A stretch of DNA of 64,000 nucleotides, taken from assembly GCF_010894435.1 (NCBI RefSeq), contig NZ_JAAIXZ010000026.1, positions 1 through 64,000 of the forward strand, read 5' to 3'. The position numbers and the translations under genes were made by a program. The notes below the pieces were generated by a model that was not told the origin of the DNA, made no database searches, and was given only the letters and a program-made list of their open reading frames with translations. This DNA comes from Pyxidicoccus trucidator (lineage in GTDB: Bacteria; Myxococcota; Myxococcia; Myxococcales; Myxococcaceae). Of the stretch, positions 42,247-52,100 are shown piece after piece; the first letter of the stretch is position 1, and the number at the start of each line of letters is the position of its first letter.

Positions 42247-43518
42247 TCAGCGCTGGACACCCGGGGACGCACGCAGCTCGCGGCTGACGCGCTCGGCCTC
42301 GCGGAAGACGCGCAGCAGGTTGCCGCCGAGAATCTTGTGGAGCTGCTCGCGGGTATAGCCCCGGGCCATGAGGGCCTCGGTGATGCGGGGCAGGTCGGCC
42401 ACGGACTCGAGGCCCTCCGGCGTGGAGGTGATGCCGTCGAAGTCCGAGCCCAGGCCCACGTGGTCCACGCCCGCCACCTTGGCGATGTGGTCGATGTGGT
42501 TGATGAGCGCGTCGAGCGGAGGCCGCTTCACCTTGGCGGCCCACTCGAACTCGGCCTCCTGGGACTTGCGGAAGCGCGTGGCGGGGTCGGCGTCCTTGAG
42601 GCTCGCCTCCAGCGCTTCGATGGCGGCCCGCCGCTCGGGAGCCGCGGCGGCGTAGCCCTTGCGGAAGGTGTCGTCGATGAAGGCCGAGAAGAAGTTGACC
42701 ATGACGACGCCGCCGTTGGTGGCGACGGCCTTGAGCATCTCGTCGGTCATGTTGCGCGGGTGGTCGGTGAGCGCGCGGGCGGACGAGTGCGACGCGATGA
42801 CCGGCGCCTTCGTCACCTTCATCACGTCGAAGAAGGTGGAGTCGGCCACGTGGGAGATGTCCACGAGCATGCCCAGCCGGTTCATCTCGCGGACGACCTC
42901 CTCTCCGAAGGGAGTGAGGCCGTCATGGTGCTTCACCTTGGGGTCATTGATGTCGCCGGACGAGTCGGCCCAGTCGGTGGAGTTGGACCAGGTGAGCGTC
43001 ATGTACCGCGCGCCCAGGCGGTAGAAGTCGCGCAGCACGCCCAGGTCGTTCTGGATGGCGTGGCCGCCCTCGACGCCCATCAGCGTGGCGAGCTTCTTCC
43101 GCTTGCCCGCGCGCGCGGCGACGATGTCCTTCGAGGAGAGGGCCAGCACCATCTCATCCGGGTGGCGCTCCACCTGCTGGAGCACGGCGTCGATGAGGCG
43201 CAGGGCGCGGTGGGTGTGCTGGCCTGCGAACTCCTTCGGCTCCACCCAGATGGAGAAGAAGGCGGCGCCCAGGTTGCCGGCGCGAGCGCGGGTGAGGTCC
43301 AGGTGGCCCGCGCCATTGGGCGGCTTCGAGCCCAGGTCGAAGCCCTCTTCGAGCATCCGAAGGGGCGTGTCCACGTGGGTGTCGATGATGAGCGCGGACT
43401 CGTGGACGGCGCGGGCCTTGGCGGAGACCTGCGTGGGCGGAGCGGCGGGAGCAGCGGGCGTCGCGGCGAGAGCGGGAGCCCCCAGCAGGAGCACGGAAGC
43501 GAGGACGGAGCGATTCAC
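42247..43518 (-). CDS. Membrane dipeptidase (peptidase family M19), 423 aa
   Basis: Start GTG 43518 has GAGGTG seven bases upstream and opens a signal peptide (SVLASVLLLGAPALAA). The dinuclear zinc site is present: DTHVDTP (HxD), GVEGGHAI (bridging Glu), DISHVADSTF and SHSSARAL (His), and SDFDGI (Asp). Family M19 enzymes cleave dipeptides, including D-amino-acid-containing ones, and act in the periplasm or outside. The length is usual. It appears monocistronic, 110 bases upstream of the barrel protein start. Confidence 0.93.
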   Translation of the reverse strand: MNRSVLASVLLLGAPALAATPAAPAAPPTQVSAKARAVHESALIIDTHVDTPLRMLEEGFDLGSKPPNGAGHLDLTRARAGNLGAAFFSIWVEPKEFAGQHTHRALRLIDAVLQQVERHPDEMVLALSSKDIVAARAGKRKKLATLMGVEGGHAIQNDLGVLRDFYRLGARYMTLTWSNSTDWADSSGDINDPKVKHHDGLTPFGEEVVREMNRLGMLVDISHVADSTFFDVMKVTKAPVIASHSSARALTDHPRNMTDEMLKAVATNGGVVMVNFFSAFIDDTFRKGYAAAAPERRAAIEALEASLKDADPATRFRKSQEAEFEWAAKVKRPPLDALINHIDHIAKVAGVDHVGLGSDFDGITSTPEGLESVADLPRITEALMARGYTREQLHKILGGNLLRVFREAERVSRELRASPGVQR

Positions 43519-43798
43519 GCGGGCACCTCGGGAAGAACGGACGCGGGGACTCTCCCATGGGGCGCTGACAGGATGAAGCGCGCCGAGCAGCCCGCTCTCG
43601 TCCACTGAGAAGCCACTGGAGCATCCACGCCCGTCCTGCCAGCGGGACGGCTTTCACGAACCTGCACGGTGCCTGGCGGGTGCTTCCGAGGGAAGGCGCG
43701 CTGGCACGCCGCCTGCTCATGCAGCCGTCGACCTCAGGCGGTCGAGCTGACGAGGCAGCCGCGCCGTGGTGGCGCGGTGAGGAGCGTGGAGGTGGTTG
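43519..43798. other. Divergent intergenic region with two inverted repeats
   Basis: No gene seen. TCGACC/GGTCGA (43728-43733 and 43740-43745) and CCGCGCC/GGCGCGG (43759-43765 and 43771-43777, five-base loop) lie upstream of the plus-strand gene at 43799 and could be operator sites or 5' leader hairpins. Confidence 0.5.
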
Positions 43799-44047
43799 AT
43801 GCTTACGGCGGGAAAGCGGTTGGCGGTGTTCTCCATTCGTGAGGGCAAGGGCGGGAGCATCTGGGTGCGGGCGGGGAGCGCCTTCGTGAACAAGGACGGC
43901 TCGCTGAACGTGTTGCTGGATGTGCTGCCGCTGGACGGGAAGCTGCACGTGCGCGAGGCGGCGGAGAAGCGGGACGCGGCGGCGGCGGGCAGCCGGTACG
44001 CGGGGGAGTCGGGCCTGGACTCGATGCCCGTGGGTGGCCACTCGTGA
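43799..44047 (+). CDS. Hypothetical protein, 82 aa
   Basis: ATG 43799 lies after GGAGG. The sequence is beta-rich (LAVFSIREG, SIWVRAGSAFVNKDGSLNVLL, DGKLHVRE) with an Ala/Arg tail. It has no signal peptide. The NKDGSLNVLLD block recalls small single-domain OB-like proteins, but I do not recognise a family. Its stop overlaps the GTG start of the ComEA-like gene (GTGA at 44044-44047), so the two are translationally coupled. Confidence 0.75.
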   Translation: MLTAGKRLAVFSIREGKGGSIWVRAGSAFVNKDGSLNVLLDVLPLDGKLHVREAAEKRDAAAAGSRYAGESGLDSMPVGGHS

Positions 44048-44394
44048 GGGGGCTGTGGGCGGTGGTGCTGGGCCTGCTGCTGTGCGGGCCCGGCGTCGCG
44101 GAGGCCGGCAAGCTGCGCACGCAGTACTCGGGCACGGTGAACCTCAACGAGGCGACGGCGGAGCAGCTGGACCTGCTGCCGGGCGTCGGTGAGAAGGCCG
44201 CGCAGCGAATCATCGAGCATCGCAAGAAGCGGCCCTTCCAGCGGGTGGAGGAGCTGGTGCGGGTGAAGGGCTTCGGGAAGAAGAAGTTCCTCAAGCTCAA
44301 GGCGCACCTGGCCCTCGTGGGGCCCACCAACTTGAGGGTGGAGCAGGTGCCCGCCCCTTCCGAGAGAAAGGAGGTGGTCGACACGAACAACTGA
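44044..44394 (+). CDS. ComEA-like exported helix-hairpin-helix protein, 116 aa
   Basis: GTG 44044 starts a signal peptide (MRGLWAVVLGLLLCGPG ending AEA). Residues ~35-95 are a ComEA-type domain: VNLNEATAEQLDLLPGVG, then KAAQRIIEHRKKRPF and LVRVKGFGKKKFLKLK, two helix-hairpin-helix motifs that bind double-stranded DNA. In competent bacteria ComEA pulls transforming DNA into the periplasm. It is coupled to the small upstream gene and followed by a strong hairpin. Confidence 0.88.
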   Translation: MRGLWAVVLGLLLCGPGVAEAGKLRTQYSGTVNLNEATAEQLDLLPGVGEKAAQRIIEHRKKRPFQRVEELVRVKGFGKKKFLKLKAHLALVGPTNLRVEQVPAPSERKEVVDTNN

Positions 44395-44421
44395 ACTCCT
44401 GAATCAGAACTCCGGCAAAGG

Positions 44422-44468
44422 GGGCCGCCGCCCGGGACTTTTCCTCTCGTGGCCTGGGGCGGCGGCCC
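44422..44468 (+). terminator. Strong hairpin after the ComEA-like gene
   Basis: A perfect 12-bp inverted repeat, GGGCCGCCGCCC (44422-44433) and GGGCGGCGGCCC (44457-44468), lies 28 bases after the stop. No U-run follows. Confidence 0.65.
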
Positions 44469-44572
44469 TGTCGTGGGTCCTCGCGCCAACGAGGTACAGG
44501 TAAAGTTCGTACAAGCCGGTCCGAGGGCACGGCGGTACATCGCCGGTATGCTCGAAGCGAGAGGGAATCCCC

Positions 44573-44998
44573 ATGAGTGACAGCGTGAGTCAGCCGGCAG
44601 CCCCGAAGGGTGCGGCGAAGTCACTGAGCTCTACGTACGTCCACCTGCGCGACGACAAGTCCGCGGCCGACGTCGAGGTGACACCGACGTTCTGGCAGGA
44701 GCTTGGCAGCGGCGAGCGACCCGGGCTCGACGCCGGGCGCCTGCTCATGCAGCTCGACTCCACCGAGGACTGGCCGACGTGGGAGATGCACCCGGCGGGC
44801 GACGAGGTGGTGTTTCTCGTCGCGGGAACCGTCGAGTTCGTGCTCGAAGTGGATGGACAGGAACAATGCGTAACGCTCAAGGCGCCAGGGGACTTCGTCC
44901 GCGTGCCGCGCGGCGTCTGGCACACGGCGCGTATCTCCAGTCACTGCTCGCTGGTCTTCGTAACGCCGGGGGAAGGAACCCTGAACCGGCCCAGGTGA
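44573..44998 (+). CDS. Cupin-domain protein, 141 aa
   Basis: The C-terminal ~85 residues hold a single cupin barrel: WEMHPAGDEVVFLVAGTVEFVLEV and then APGDFVRVPRGVWHTARI, with candidate metal ligands His, Glu and His. The N-terminal ~55 residues are polar. The enzymatic or binding role cannot be deduced. The ATG at 44573 follows GAGAGGGAA. It is about 50 bases upstream of the promoter for the cysteine leader, on the same strand, but that promoter suggests a separate transcript for cysK. Confidence 0.85.
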   Translation: MSDSVSQPAAPKGAAKSLSSTYVHLRDDKSAADVEVTPTFWQELGSGERPGLDAGRLLMQLDSTEDWPTWEMHPAGDEVVFLVAGTVEFVLEVDGQEQCVTLKAPGDFVRVPRGVWHTARISSHCSLVFVTPGEGTLNRPR

Positions 44999-45049
44999 CG
45001 CCAGGGGTCCTCCCGTGCGCGCAGAGCAGGGGTCAGTGCCGTCCCGGGA

Positions 45050-45079
45050 TTGACGGCCCCCATTCTCGACGGACATAGT
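45050..45079 (+). promoter_or_regulatory. Sigma-70-like promoter for the cysteine leader and cysK
   Basis: TTGACG (45050-45055) and CATAGT (45074-45079) are separated by 18 bases. The predicted start of transcription (about 45086) would fall only a few bases before the leader peptide's ATG, so the leader may be translated from a leaderless or nearly leaderless message. Confidence 0.55.
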
Positions 45080-45088
45080 GACGGGTGA

Positions 45089-45193
45089 ATGTTCCTCCCG
45101 CTCCCCACGACTGGCGCTCAGTGCTGCTGCTGCTGCCGCGTGGCGTGTGCCTGCTGCTGTCTGGCGGGCCCCGAGCCCCGGGAGAGCGCGTAA
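45089..45193 (+). CDS. Cysteine-rich leader peptide of an attenuator, 34 aa
   Basis: The reading frame from ATG 45089 to TAA 45191-45193 encodes MFLPLPTTGAQ, then five consecutive Cys (codons 45122-45136), then RVACACCC (Cys at 45146, 45152, 45155, 45158) and LAGPEPRESA. Nine of 34 residues are Cys. It ends 107 bases before cysK and is followed by a terminator and a matching antiterminator segment. Its likely job is to sense charged tRNA-Cys: ribosomes stall on the Cys run when cysteine is short. There is no good ribosome site, but the promoter places the transcript start almost at the ATG. The peptide itself probably has no function. Confidence 0.8.
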   Translation: MFLPLPTTGAQCCCCCRVACACCCLAGPEPRESA

Positions 45194-45262
45194 CGCGTTC
45201 CTGAACTCTCCCGTCGCTCGCGCGGCCCGCCCTCCAACGAGGTGTCGGGCCGCTTCCATTTT
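45163..45262 (+). promoter_or_regulatory. Terminator/antiterminator of the cysteine attenuator upstream of cysK
   Basis: The terminator stem is GCGGCCCG (45222-45229) with CGGGCCGC (45246-45253), followed by TTCCATTTT. GGCGGGCC (45163-45170), just after the last Cys codon of the leader, is an exact complement of GGCCCGCC (45224-45231) in the terminator's 5' arm and can form an antiterminator. A further stem, GGGAGAG/CTCTCCC (45180-45186 and 45206-45212), brackets the leader stop codon. Stalling on the first Cys run would leave 45163-45170 free to pair and let transcription reach cysK. Confidence 0.78.
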
Positions 45263-45300
45263 CACGTCCTGAAGTCCCCTTCCCACCACGAGGCCCCGCG

Positions 45301-46215
<915 letters not shown>

Positions 46216-46302
46216 CGTCCCACCGCGTCAACGGAGAGCAACCAGGGAGGCACACTCCCTGAGCGGTAGCCAACCGGAAGCGACTTGGTAGGCTCCGCCG
46301 CC

Positions 46303-48018
46303 ATGAACCGACGCATTGCGAACCTGCTCACGGTGCTGCCCGTCACGGCGGCACTGGTCGCTCCGCCCGTGCTCGCCTGCACCAGCATGGTGGTGTCCAA
46401 GGGAGCCACGGTGGACGGCGCCACCCTGATGACCTACTCGGCGGACGCGCACGAGCTGTACGGCGAGCTGTACTACACGCCCGCGCGCCGCCACGCGACG
46501 GGCGCCATGCGCGACATCTTCGAGTGGGACACCGGGAAGTTCCTCGGCCGGATTCCGCAGCCGCCCGCCACGTACTCGGTGGTGGGCAACATGAACGAGC
46601 ACCAGCTCTCCATCGGCGAGTCCACCTTCACGGGCCGCGAGGAGCTGGAAGGGCCGGCGGGCATCGTCGACTACGGCTCGCTCATCTACATCGCCCTGGA
46701 GCGCGCGAAGACGGCGCGCGAGGCCATCCAGGTGATGACCTCCCTGGTCGCCGAGCACGGCTATGCCTCCACGGGCGAGACGTTCTCCATCGCCGACCCG
46801 AAGGAGGCCTGGCTGCTGGAGCTGATTGGCAAGGGCAAGGGCCAGAAGGGCGCGGTGTGGGTGGCCCTCCGGCTGCCGGACGGCTACATCTCCGCGCACG
46901 CCAACCAGGCGCGCATCACCCAGTTCCCCCTGAACGACCCGAACAACGCGCTCTACTCGAAGGACGTCATCTCCTTCGCGAAGGAGAAGGGCTGGTTCAA
47001 GGGCGCGGACGACAAGTTCAGCTTCGCGGACGCGTACCACCCACTGGACTTCGGCGGGCAGCGCTTCGCCGAGGGGCGCGTGTGGAGCATCTTCCGGCGC
47101 GCGGCCCCGTCGATGAAGCTGGGCGTGGAGTACGCGGACGGCTCGGCGCCGGGCAAGCGGCTGCCGCTGTGGGTGAAGCCGGACAAGAAGCTGTCCGTGC
47201 AGGACACCATGGCGCTGATGCGGGACCACTTCGGGGGCACCCCGCTGGACATGACGAAGGACGTGGGCGCGGGCCCGTACGCGGCGCCCTACCGCTGGCG
47301 GCCGATGACGTGGGAGGTGGATGGGAAGAAGTATGTCCACGAGCGCGCCATCTCCACGCAGCAGACGGCCTTCTCGCTCGTCGCGCAGATGCGCCAGTCG
47401 ATGCCGGGCCCCATTGGCGGAGTGCTCTGGTTCGGCCTGGATGACACGGCAATGACGGTCTACACGCCCATGTACGCGGGCATCCGCGAGGTGCCGAAGA
47501 ACTTCGCCCAGGGCGTGGCGAGCCGCGGGAAGTTCTCCTGGGACTCGTCCTTCTGGGTGTTCAACTGGGTGTCGAACCAGGCCTACGCGCGCTGGAGTGA
47601 CATATCCGTGGACGTGCAGCGCGAGCAGGGCGCGCTGGAGGGCCAGTTCCTCGCGGACCAGGCCGACGTCGAGAAGGCCGCGCTGGAGCTGTACAAGCGC
47701 AGCCCCGAGGAGGCGCGCCAGTACCTCACCGCGTACTCGGTGAAGCAGGGCGAGCGGGTCCACAGCCAGTGGCGCAAGCTGGGTGAGACGCTGCTCGTGA
47801 AGTACATCGACGGCAACGTCCGCGACGAGCAGGGCAAGGTGAACCACCCGAAGCACTCGGAGGAGTGGTACCGGCGCATCGCGAAGGAGCGGGGCAGGAC
47901 GCTGGAGATGCCGCCCGAGCCCGAGAAGGAGGAGCCGAAGCCCGTTGCCGCTCCGGCAGCTCCCGCGACTCCGGCCGCGAAGCCCGGACCGAAGCCCACC
48001 GTGGCCCCGGCGCCGTAG
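46303..48018 (+). CDS. Family C69 (PepD-type) dipeptidase, exported, 571 aa
   Basis: The N-terminal hydrophobic stretch (LLTVLPVTAALVAPPVLA) ends directly before CTSMVVSKGATVDGATLM. In C69/U34 peptidases this Cys becomes the N-terminal nucleophile after processing. TYSADAH, GLDDTAMTVYTPMY and FSWDSSFWVFNWVSN are further family blocks. ATG 46303 is used; an in-frame TTG 18 bases upstream is possible. The C-terminal ~50 residues are Pro/Ala/Lys-rich. It probably releases amino acids from peptides in the periplasm or outside. A strong terminator follows. Confidence 0.9.
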   Translation: MNRRIANLLTVLPVTAALVAPPVLACTSMVVSKGATVDGATLMTYSADAHELYGELYYTPARRHATGAMRDIFEWDTGKFLGRIPQPPATYSVVGNMNEHQLSIGESTFTGREELEGPAGIVDYGSLIYIALERAKTAREAIQVMTSLVAEHGYASTGETFSIADPKEAWLLELIGKGKGQKGAVWVALRLPDGYISAHANQARITQFPLNDPNNALYSKDVISFAKEKGWFKGADDKFSFADAYHPLDFGGQRFAEGRVWSIFRRAAPSMKLGVEYADGSAPGKRLPLWVKPDKKLSVQDTMALMRDHFGGTPLDMTKDVGAGPYAAPYRWRPMTWEVDGKKYVHERAISTQQTAFSLVAQMRQSMPGPIGGVLWFGLDDTAMTVYTPMYAGIREVPKNFAQGVASRGKFSWDSSFWVFNWVSNQAYARWSDISVDVQREQGALEGQFLADQADVEKAALELYKRSPEEARQYLTAYSVKQGERVHSQWRKLGETLLVKYIDGNVRDEQGKVNHPKHSEEWYRRIAKERGRTLEMPPEPEKEEPKPVAAPAAPATPAAKPGPKPTVAPAP

Positions 48019-48043
48019 GCGGAGCCCAACGACTCGCGCCAAT

Positions 48044-48083
48044 GGCCCTTCCCGCCCGCACCGGGGAAGGGCCTTCGTGTTTC
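48044..48083 (+). terminator. Rho-independent-type terminator after the C69 dipeptidase
   Basis: GGCCCTTCCC (48044-48053) pairs perfectly with GGGAAGGGCC (48064-48073), followed by TTCGTGTTTC. Bases 48084-48326 contain no gene I can support. TGGTGACCA at 48231-48239 is a possible operator half-palindrome for the MarR regulator. Confidence 0.8.
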
Positions 48084-48326
48084 AGCCGCCTACGCGACGC
48101 GGCAAGCGACCAGGCAAGCCCCTCCAGCCTCCCCCCTCCCCCCAGGCCCTTCCCGCCGCGTGGCCCGTCCAGCGCGCCAGGGCCGCCCGGGGGCTCCCAG
48201 GGCGAGCGGAAGTCCGGCCCGTCGCTTGCTGGTGACCAACAGGCAACGGATTTTCCTCAGCAGGAGTCCCCCTGAAGGGATACACCATGTGCGACTCAAA
48301 CGACCGGAGAGACAGGGAGGCAGCAG

Positions 48327-48887
48327 GTGAAGGATGATGTATCCATGAAGGACATGGACACCGACGAGCCAGCGCCGCAGGAAGGCGAGCGGCCCAAGGG
48401 CCCTCCCCTCGGAGAGGTGCTCGAGTTCATGCGCCTGCTCTGGGCCGTGGACCACGGCCTCCAGTCCACCTCCAAGCGCATGGAGTCCACGCTCGGGCTC
48501 ACCGGGCCGCAGCGACTGGTCGTCCGTCTGGTCGGCCGCTTCCCGGGCATCACCGCCGGCACGCTCGCGCAGATTCTCCATGTGCACCCCAGCACCCTCA
48601 CCGGCGTCCTCAAGCGGCTGGAGAAGCGAGGCCTGCTGGAGCGCAAGGCGGATCCGCTCGACGGGCGCAAGGCGCTGTTCGCCCTCACCGAGACGGGCCG
48701 CTCGCTCGACATCCCCTCCGAGGGCACCGTGGAGTCCGCCGTACAGCGCGTCCTCTCCCGCATGTCGCGCACGCGCATCCTCTGTACCCAGGACGTGCTC
48801 ACCGCGCTCGCCCAGGAGCTGGGTGGCGTCCCCATGCCGGAAGACGACGGCGGCGAGTCCGGCGCCCGGAAGCCCGCCTCGCGCTGA
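48327..48887 (+). CDS. MarR-family transcriptional regulator, 186 aa
   Basis: The winged-helix core lies in residues ~45-140: LGLTGPQRLVVRLVGRFPG, ITAGTLAQILHVHPSTLTGVLKRLEKRGLLER (recognition helix region) and the wing DPLDGRKALFALTETG. These are the classical MarR features. GTG 48327 has GGGAGG seven bases upstream; ATG 48345 would drop six residues. It dimerises through terminal helices and usually responds to small phenolic or oxidising ligands. Its target is not evident, and a hairpin separates it from the downstream gene. Confidence 0.9.
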   Translation: MKDDVSMKDMDTDEPAPQEGERPKGPPLGEVLEFMRLLWAVDHGLQSTSKRMESTLGLTGPQRLVVRLVGRFPGITAGTLAQILHVHPSTLTGVLKRLEKRGLLERKADPLDGRKALFALTETGRSLDIPSEGTVESAVQRVLSRMSRTRILCTQDVLTALAQELGGVPMPEDDGGESGARKPASR

Positions 48888-48897
48888 CCGGCCGCCC

Positions 48898-48924
48898 GCC
48901 CCCCGCCAGGAGCGCGCGGGGGGC
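48898..48924 (+). terminator. Hairpin after the MarR gene
   Basis: GCCCCCCGC (48898-48906) and GCGGGGGGC (48916-48924) form a perfect 9-bp stem 10 bases after the stop. No U-run follows. Confidence 0.65.
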
Positions 48925-49118
48925 CTGGAAGGGTCGGGTGTCCCCTCGCGTTGCCTCCCGGACCCTCTCCCTTCCGCCTCCTTCCGGCGCCCGACACCGC
49001 GAGCCGCTCCCGTGAGTCCCCGGGCCCGGGCACCTCGCGCCGGAGGTGAGGCTGCTAGAGAATCGGGAAATAGGCTGCCTCGGTACGGGTTGCCTCGCCA
49101 CAGAGCGGACAGGACAGC

Positions 49119-52100
49119 GTGAATCTCGACACCCCGCAGACCCCAGGCCCCGAGCTGCCGCCCCCGCCTCCCCCGCCCCCCTGGGCGCCGGCCTCCCGGG
49201 CCACGCCGGGCTCCCAGACGCTGGGGGTGGCGGCCCTCCTCTCCGAGGTGCGCACCCGCCAGCGCCGCAACCTGTGGCTGCAAGGGAGCATGCTGGGCCT
49301 CTCCGCGGCGGCGGTGCTGCTGGTGGCCGGTGGCTTCCTCGGACTGGCAGTCCCCCGTCTGGGTGGCTCCGTGCTGTGGCTCGCCCTCCCCGTCGGCGTC
49401 GCGGTGGCCTGCGCCTTCGGCCTGTGGCGCGCGAAGCAGCAGGTGGGCGACGACGTCCGCACCGCGCGGCTGGTGGGCCAGCGGCGCCCGGAGCTGTCGC
49501 TGGACGTGCTCGCCGCCGTCGAACTGAAGCGCCAGCGAGGCCCCGAGGCGGGCTGGTCCTCGGACCTGGCCGGCGCCTTCCTGGAGCAGATGGACACGCG
49601 GGTGCGCACCGTGGACGTGCGCTCCGTGGTGGACGGCCGCCCGGTGCGCCGCGCCGCGCTCGCCTCCGGTGGCGTCCTGCTGGCCCTGGCCGTGTTGATG
49701 GTGCTGCTGGGCGGGCGTTGGAGCGCCGGCCTGGCGCGCATCCGTGAGCTGGCCAGGAGCCCCCAGGCCCAGGCGCAGGTCGAGCCGATTACCGGCGACA
49801 TCGAGCTGACGTACCGATACCCCGCGTACACGGGCCTCACGCAGCGCACCGTGCCCGGCACCAACGGAGAGGTGAGCGCCCCGGCGGGCACCGAGGTGGT
49901 GCTCAAGACGCGCTCGGACCGCCCCGTGGAGCGCGCGGAGCTGGTGGTCAACGGCCAGCCGCTGCCCCTCACCGTCGCCGGCAACCGGGAGTTGGAGGGC
50001 TCCTTCGTCGCGAAGCAGTCCGGCCACTACCGCTTCGTCTTCTATGGCCCGCGCGACAAGCTCCTCGTCACCGGCCCCGAAATCGCCCTCAACGTGGAGG
50101 CGGACAAGGCGCCGCAGGTGTCGCTGATGACGCCCGCGATGGAGCTGGAGGTGGACCCTGGCGAGAAGGTGACGCTCAAGTACGAGGCCACCGACGACTA
50201 CGGCCTGTCCGGCCTCGCGCTCGTCTTCCGCACGCCCGGCACGACGAAGGAGACGCGTGTCCCGCTGCCGCGCGAGGACGGCCGCCGCAACCGCGCCACG
50301 CACACGTGGGACCTGGGCGCGCTCAAGGTCGACCCTGGCGACAGGATTACCTACTACGTGGAGGCGCAGGACAACGACGCGGTGGAGGGCCCGAAGAAGG
50401 GCGTCAGCCGCACGCAGGTGCTGCGCATCTACTCCGCCGCCGAGCACCGCCGCGCCGCGCTGGAGAAGGCCGAGCAGCTCTGGGGCCGCATGGTGGACCA
50501 CCTCGCGGACCGCCTGGAGGGCCCGGACCGCGCGAAGCAGAAGGACCCGCAGGCCGTGGCCTCCGCCGCGTCCGTGGACACCAGCGGGCAGCAGTTGGTG
50601 ACGGACATGCGCACGCTGGCCCGGGAGCTGGCGCGCGAGCGCGACGTGCCCACCGAGCTGGTCTCCGCGCTGAGCCACATCTCCGAGTCGCTCGGCAGCC
50701 ACATCAACGGCACCGCCGACTTCCGCCGCCTCTACCTGCGCACCCAGCGCGCCCGGGGCGAGGACTGGGGCACCGGCAACCGCCTCACCTCCACCGTCAA
50801 CGAGGAGATTGAGGAGCTGGAGAAGGACATCCTCTACCTGGAGTCGCTCATCGACCGGCAGAAGCTGGAGGCCCTGCAGGAGCTGGGCAAGCAGCTCGCC
50901 AACGAGCGGCGCGAGCTGGCCAACCTCGTCGAGCAGTTCAAGAACAACCCCGACGAGGAGGCCCGCCAGGCGGTGATGGAGCAGATTCAGCAGCTCAAGA
51001 ATCGCATCAACGAGCTGATGCAGCGCATGGCGGAGATGCGCAAGGGCATCCGCGACGAGCACTACAACGCCGAGGCCCTCTCCGAGATGATGAAGGAGCA
51101 GGACATGCAGGGCGCGCTCGACGAAGTCGAGAAGCTCATGCGCGAGGGCAAGACGGAAGAGGCCCTGGCCAAGCTCCAGGAGCTCGGCATGCAGATGGAC
51201 GAGATGCTCCAGAACCTGGACAAGGAGTCGAGCGAGCTCGGCTCCGAGCAGAACCCCGAGCTGGTGGAGAAGTTCGGCAAGTTCATGGAGGAGCTGCAGA
51301 CCACGGTGCAGGAGCAGCAGAAGGTGGCGGACCAGACGCGCCAGCTGAGAGACCAGGCCCGCTCTCAGAACCGCGAGCGGCTGGCGGAGAAGGGCAAGGC
51401 CCTCAAGGACGAGCTGCTGCGCAAGGTGCAGCAGGCGCAGGAGGACTACAAGAAGCTCCAGCCCGAGCAGCTCAACAGCCGCGCCGCGCGTCCCCTGGAA
51501 GAGGCCCAGTCCGAGCTGCAGAACGTGGAGCAGGCGCTGAAGGTGAACGACTTCGACCTCGCGGCCGAGGCCGCCGCGCGCGCCGAGGACGCCGCCCGGC
51601 AGCTCTCCATGATGGGCGAGCAGCAGAAGCAGCTCGACGAGATGTTCGGCAACCCGCCCGAGGTGCGGCAGCAGTCCGCCAACCTCGCGCAGCGCCTGGA
51701 GCGCGACGCGCGCAACGTGGAGGAGGTCAACAAGCAGCTCCAGTCCCTCTTCCCGCCGCCGGGCTCGCAGCTGTCGCAGCAGGAGCGGCAGCAACTGCAG
51801 CAGCTCTCGCAGCAGCAGGGCGAGCTGGAGCAGCGCGCGCAGGGGCTGCGCCAGCAGATGGAGGAGATGCAGCAGATGGCGCCCCTCTTCGGTGAGGAGG
51901 CCACGCAGCAGATGGAGGGCGTGGGCCAGCGCATGGGCGAGGCCGCGCAGCGGATGCAGGGCAAGGACCCGGGCCGCGGCTACGGCGAGCAGCAGGCGGC
52001 GCTGGAGGGCCTGCGCCAGTTCCAGCGGCAGATGCAGGAGGGCCAGCGCGGCGGCAAGGGCGGCCTGCCCCTGCCCATGGGCGCGGGCTCGCGCCGCCAG

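Noticed and set aside
45078-45272. A GTG-started frame through the cysteine leader giving a poly-Ala peptide
   Set aside because: It is the neighbouring frame of the same GCTGCTGC run; it runs through the terminator almost to cysK and has no regulatory logic, whereas the Cys frame matches the cysK product.
48090-51794. A 1234-codon minus-strand frame opposite the MarR and DUF4175-type genes
   Set aside because: Leu/Gly/Arg-rich shadow of the coiled-coil gene; the sense strand has clear motifs and ribosome sites.
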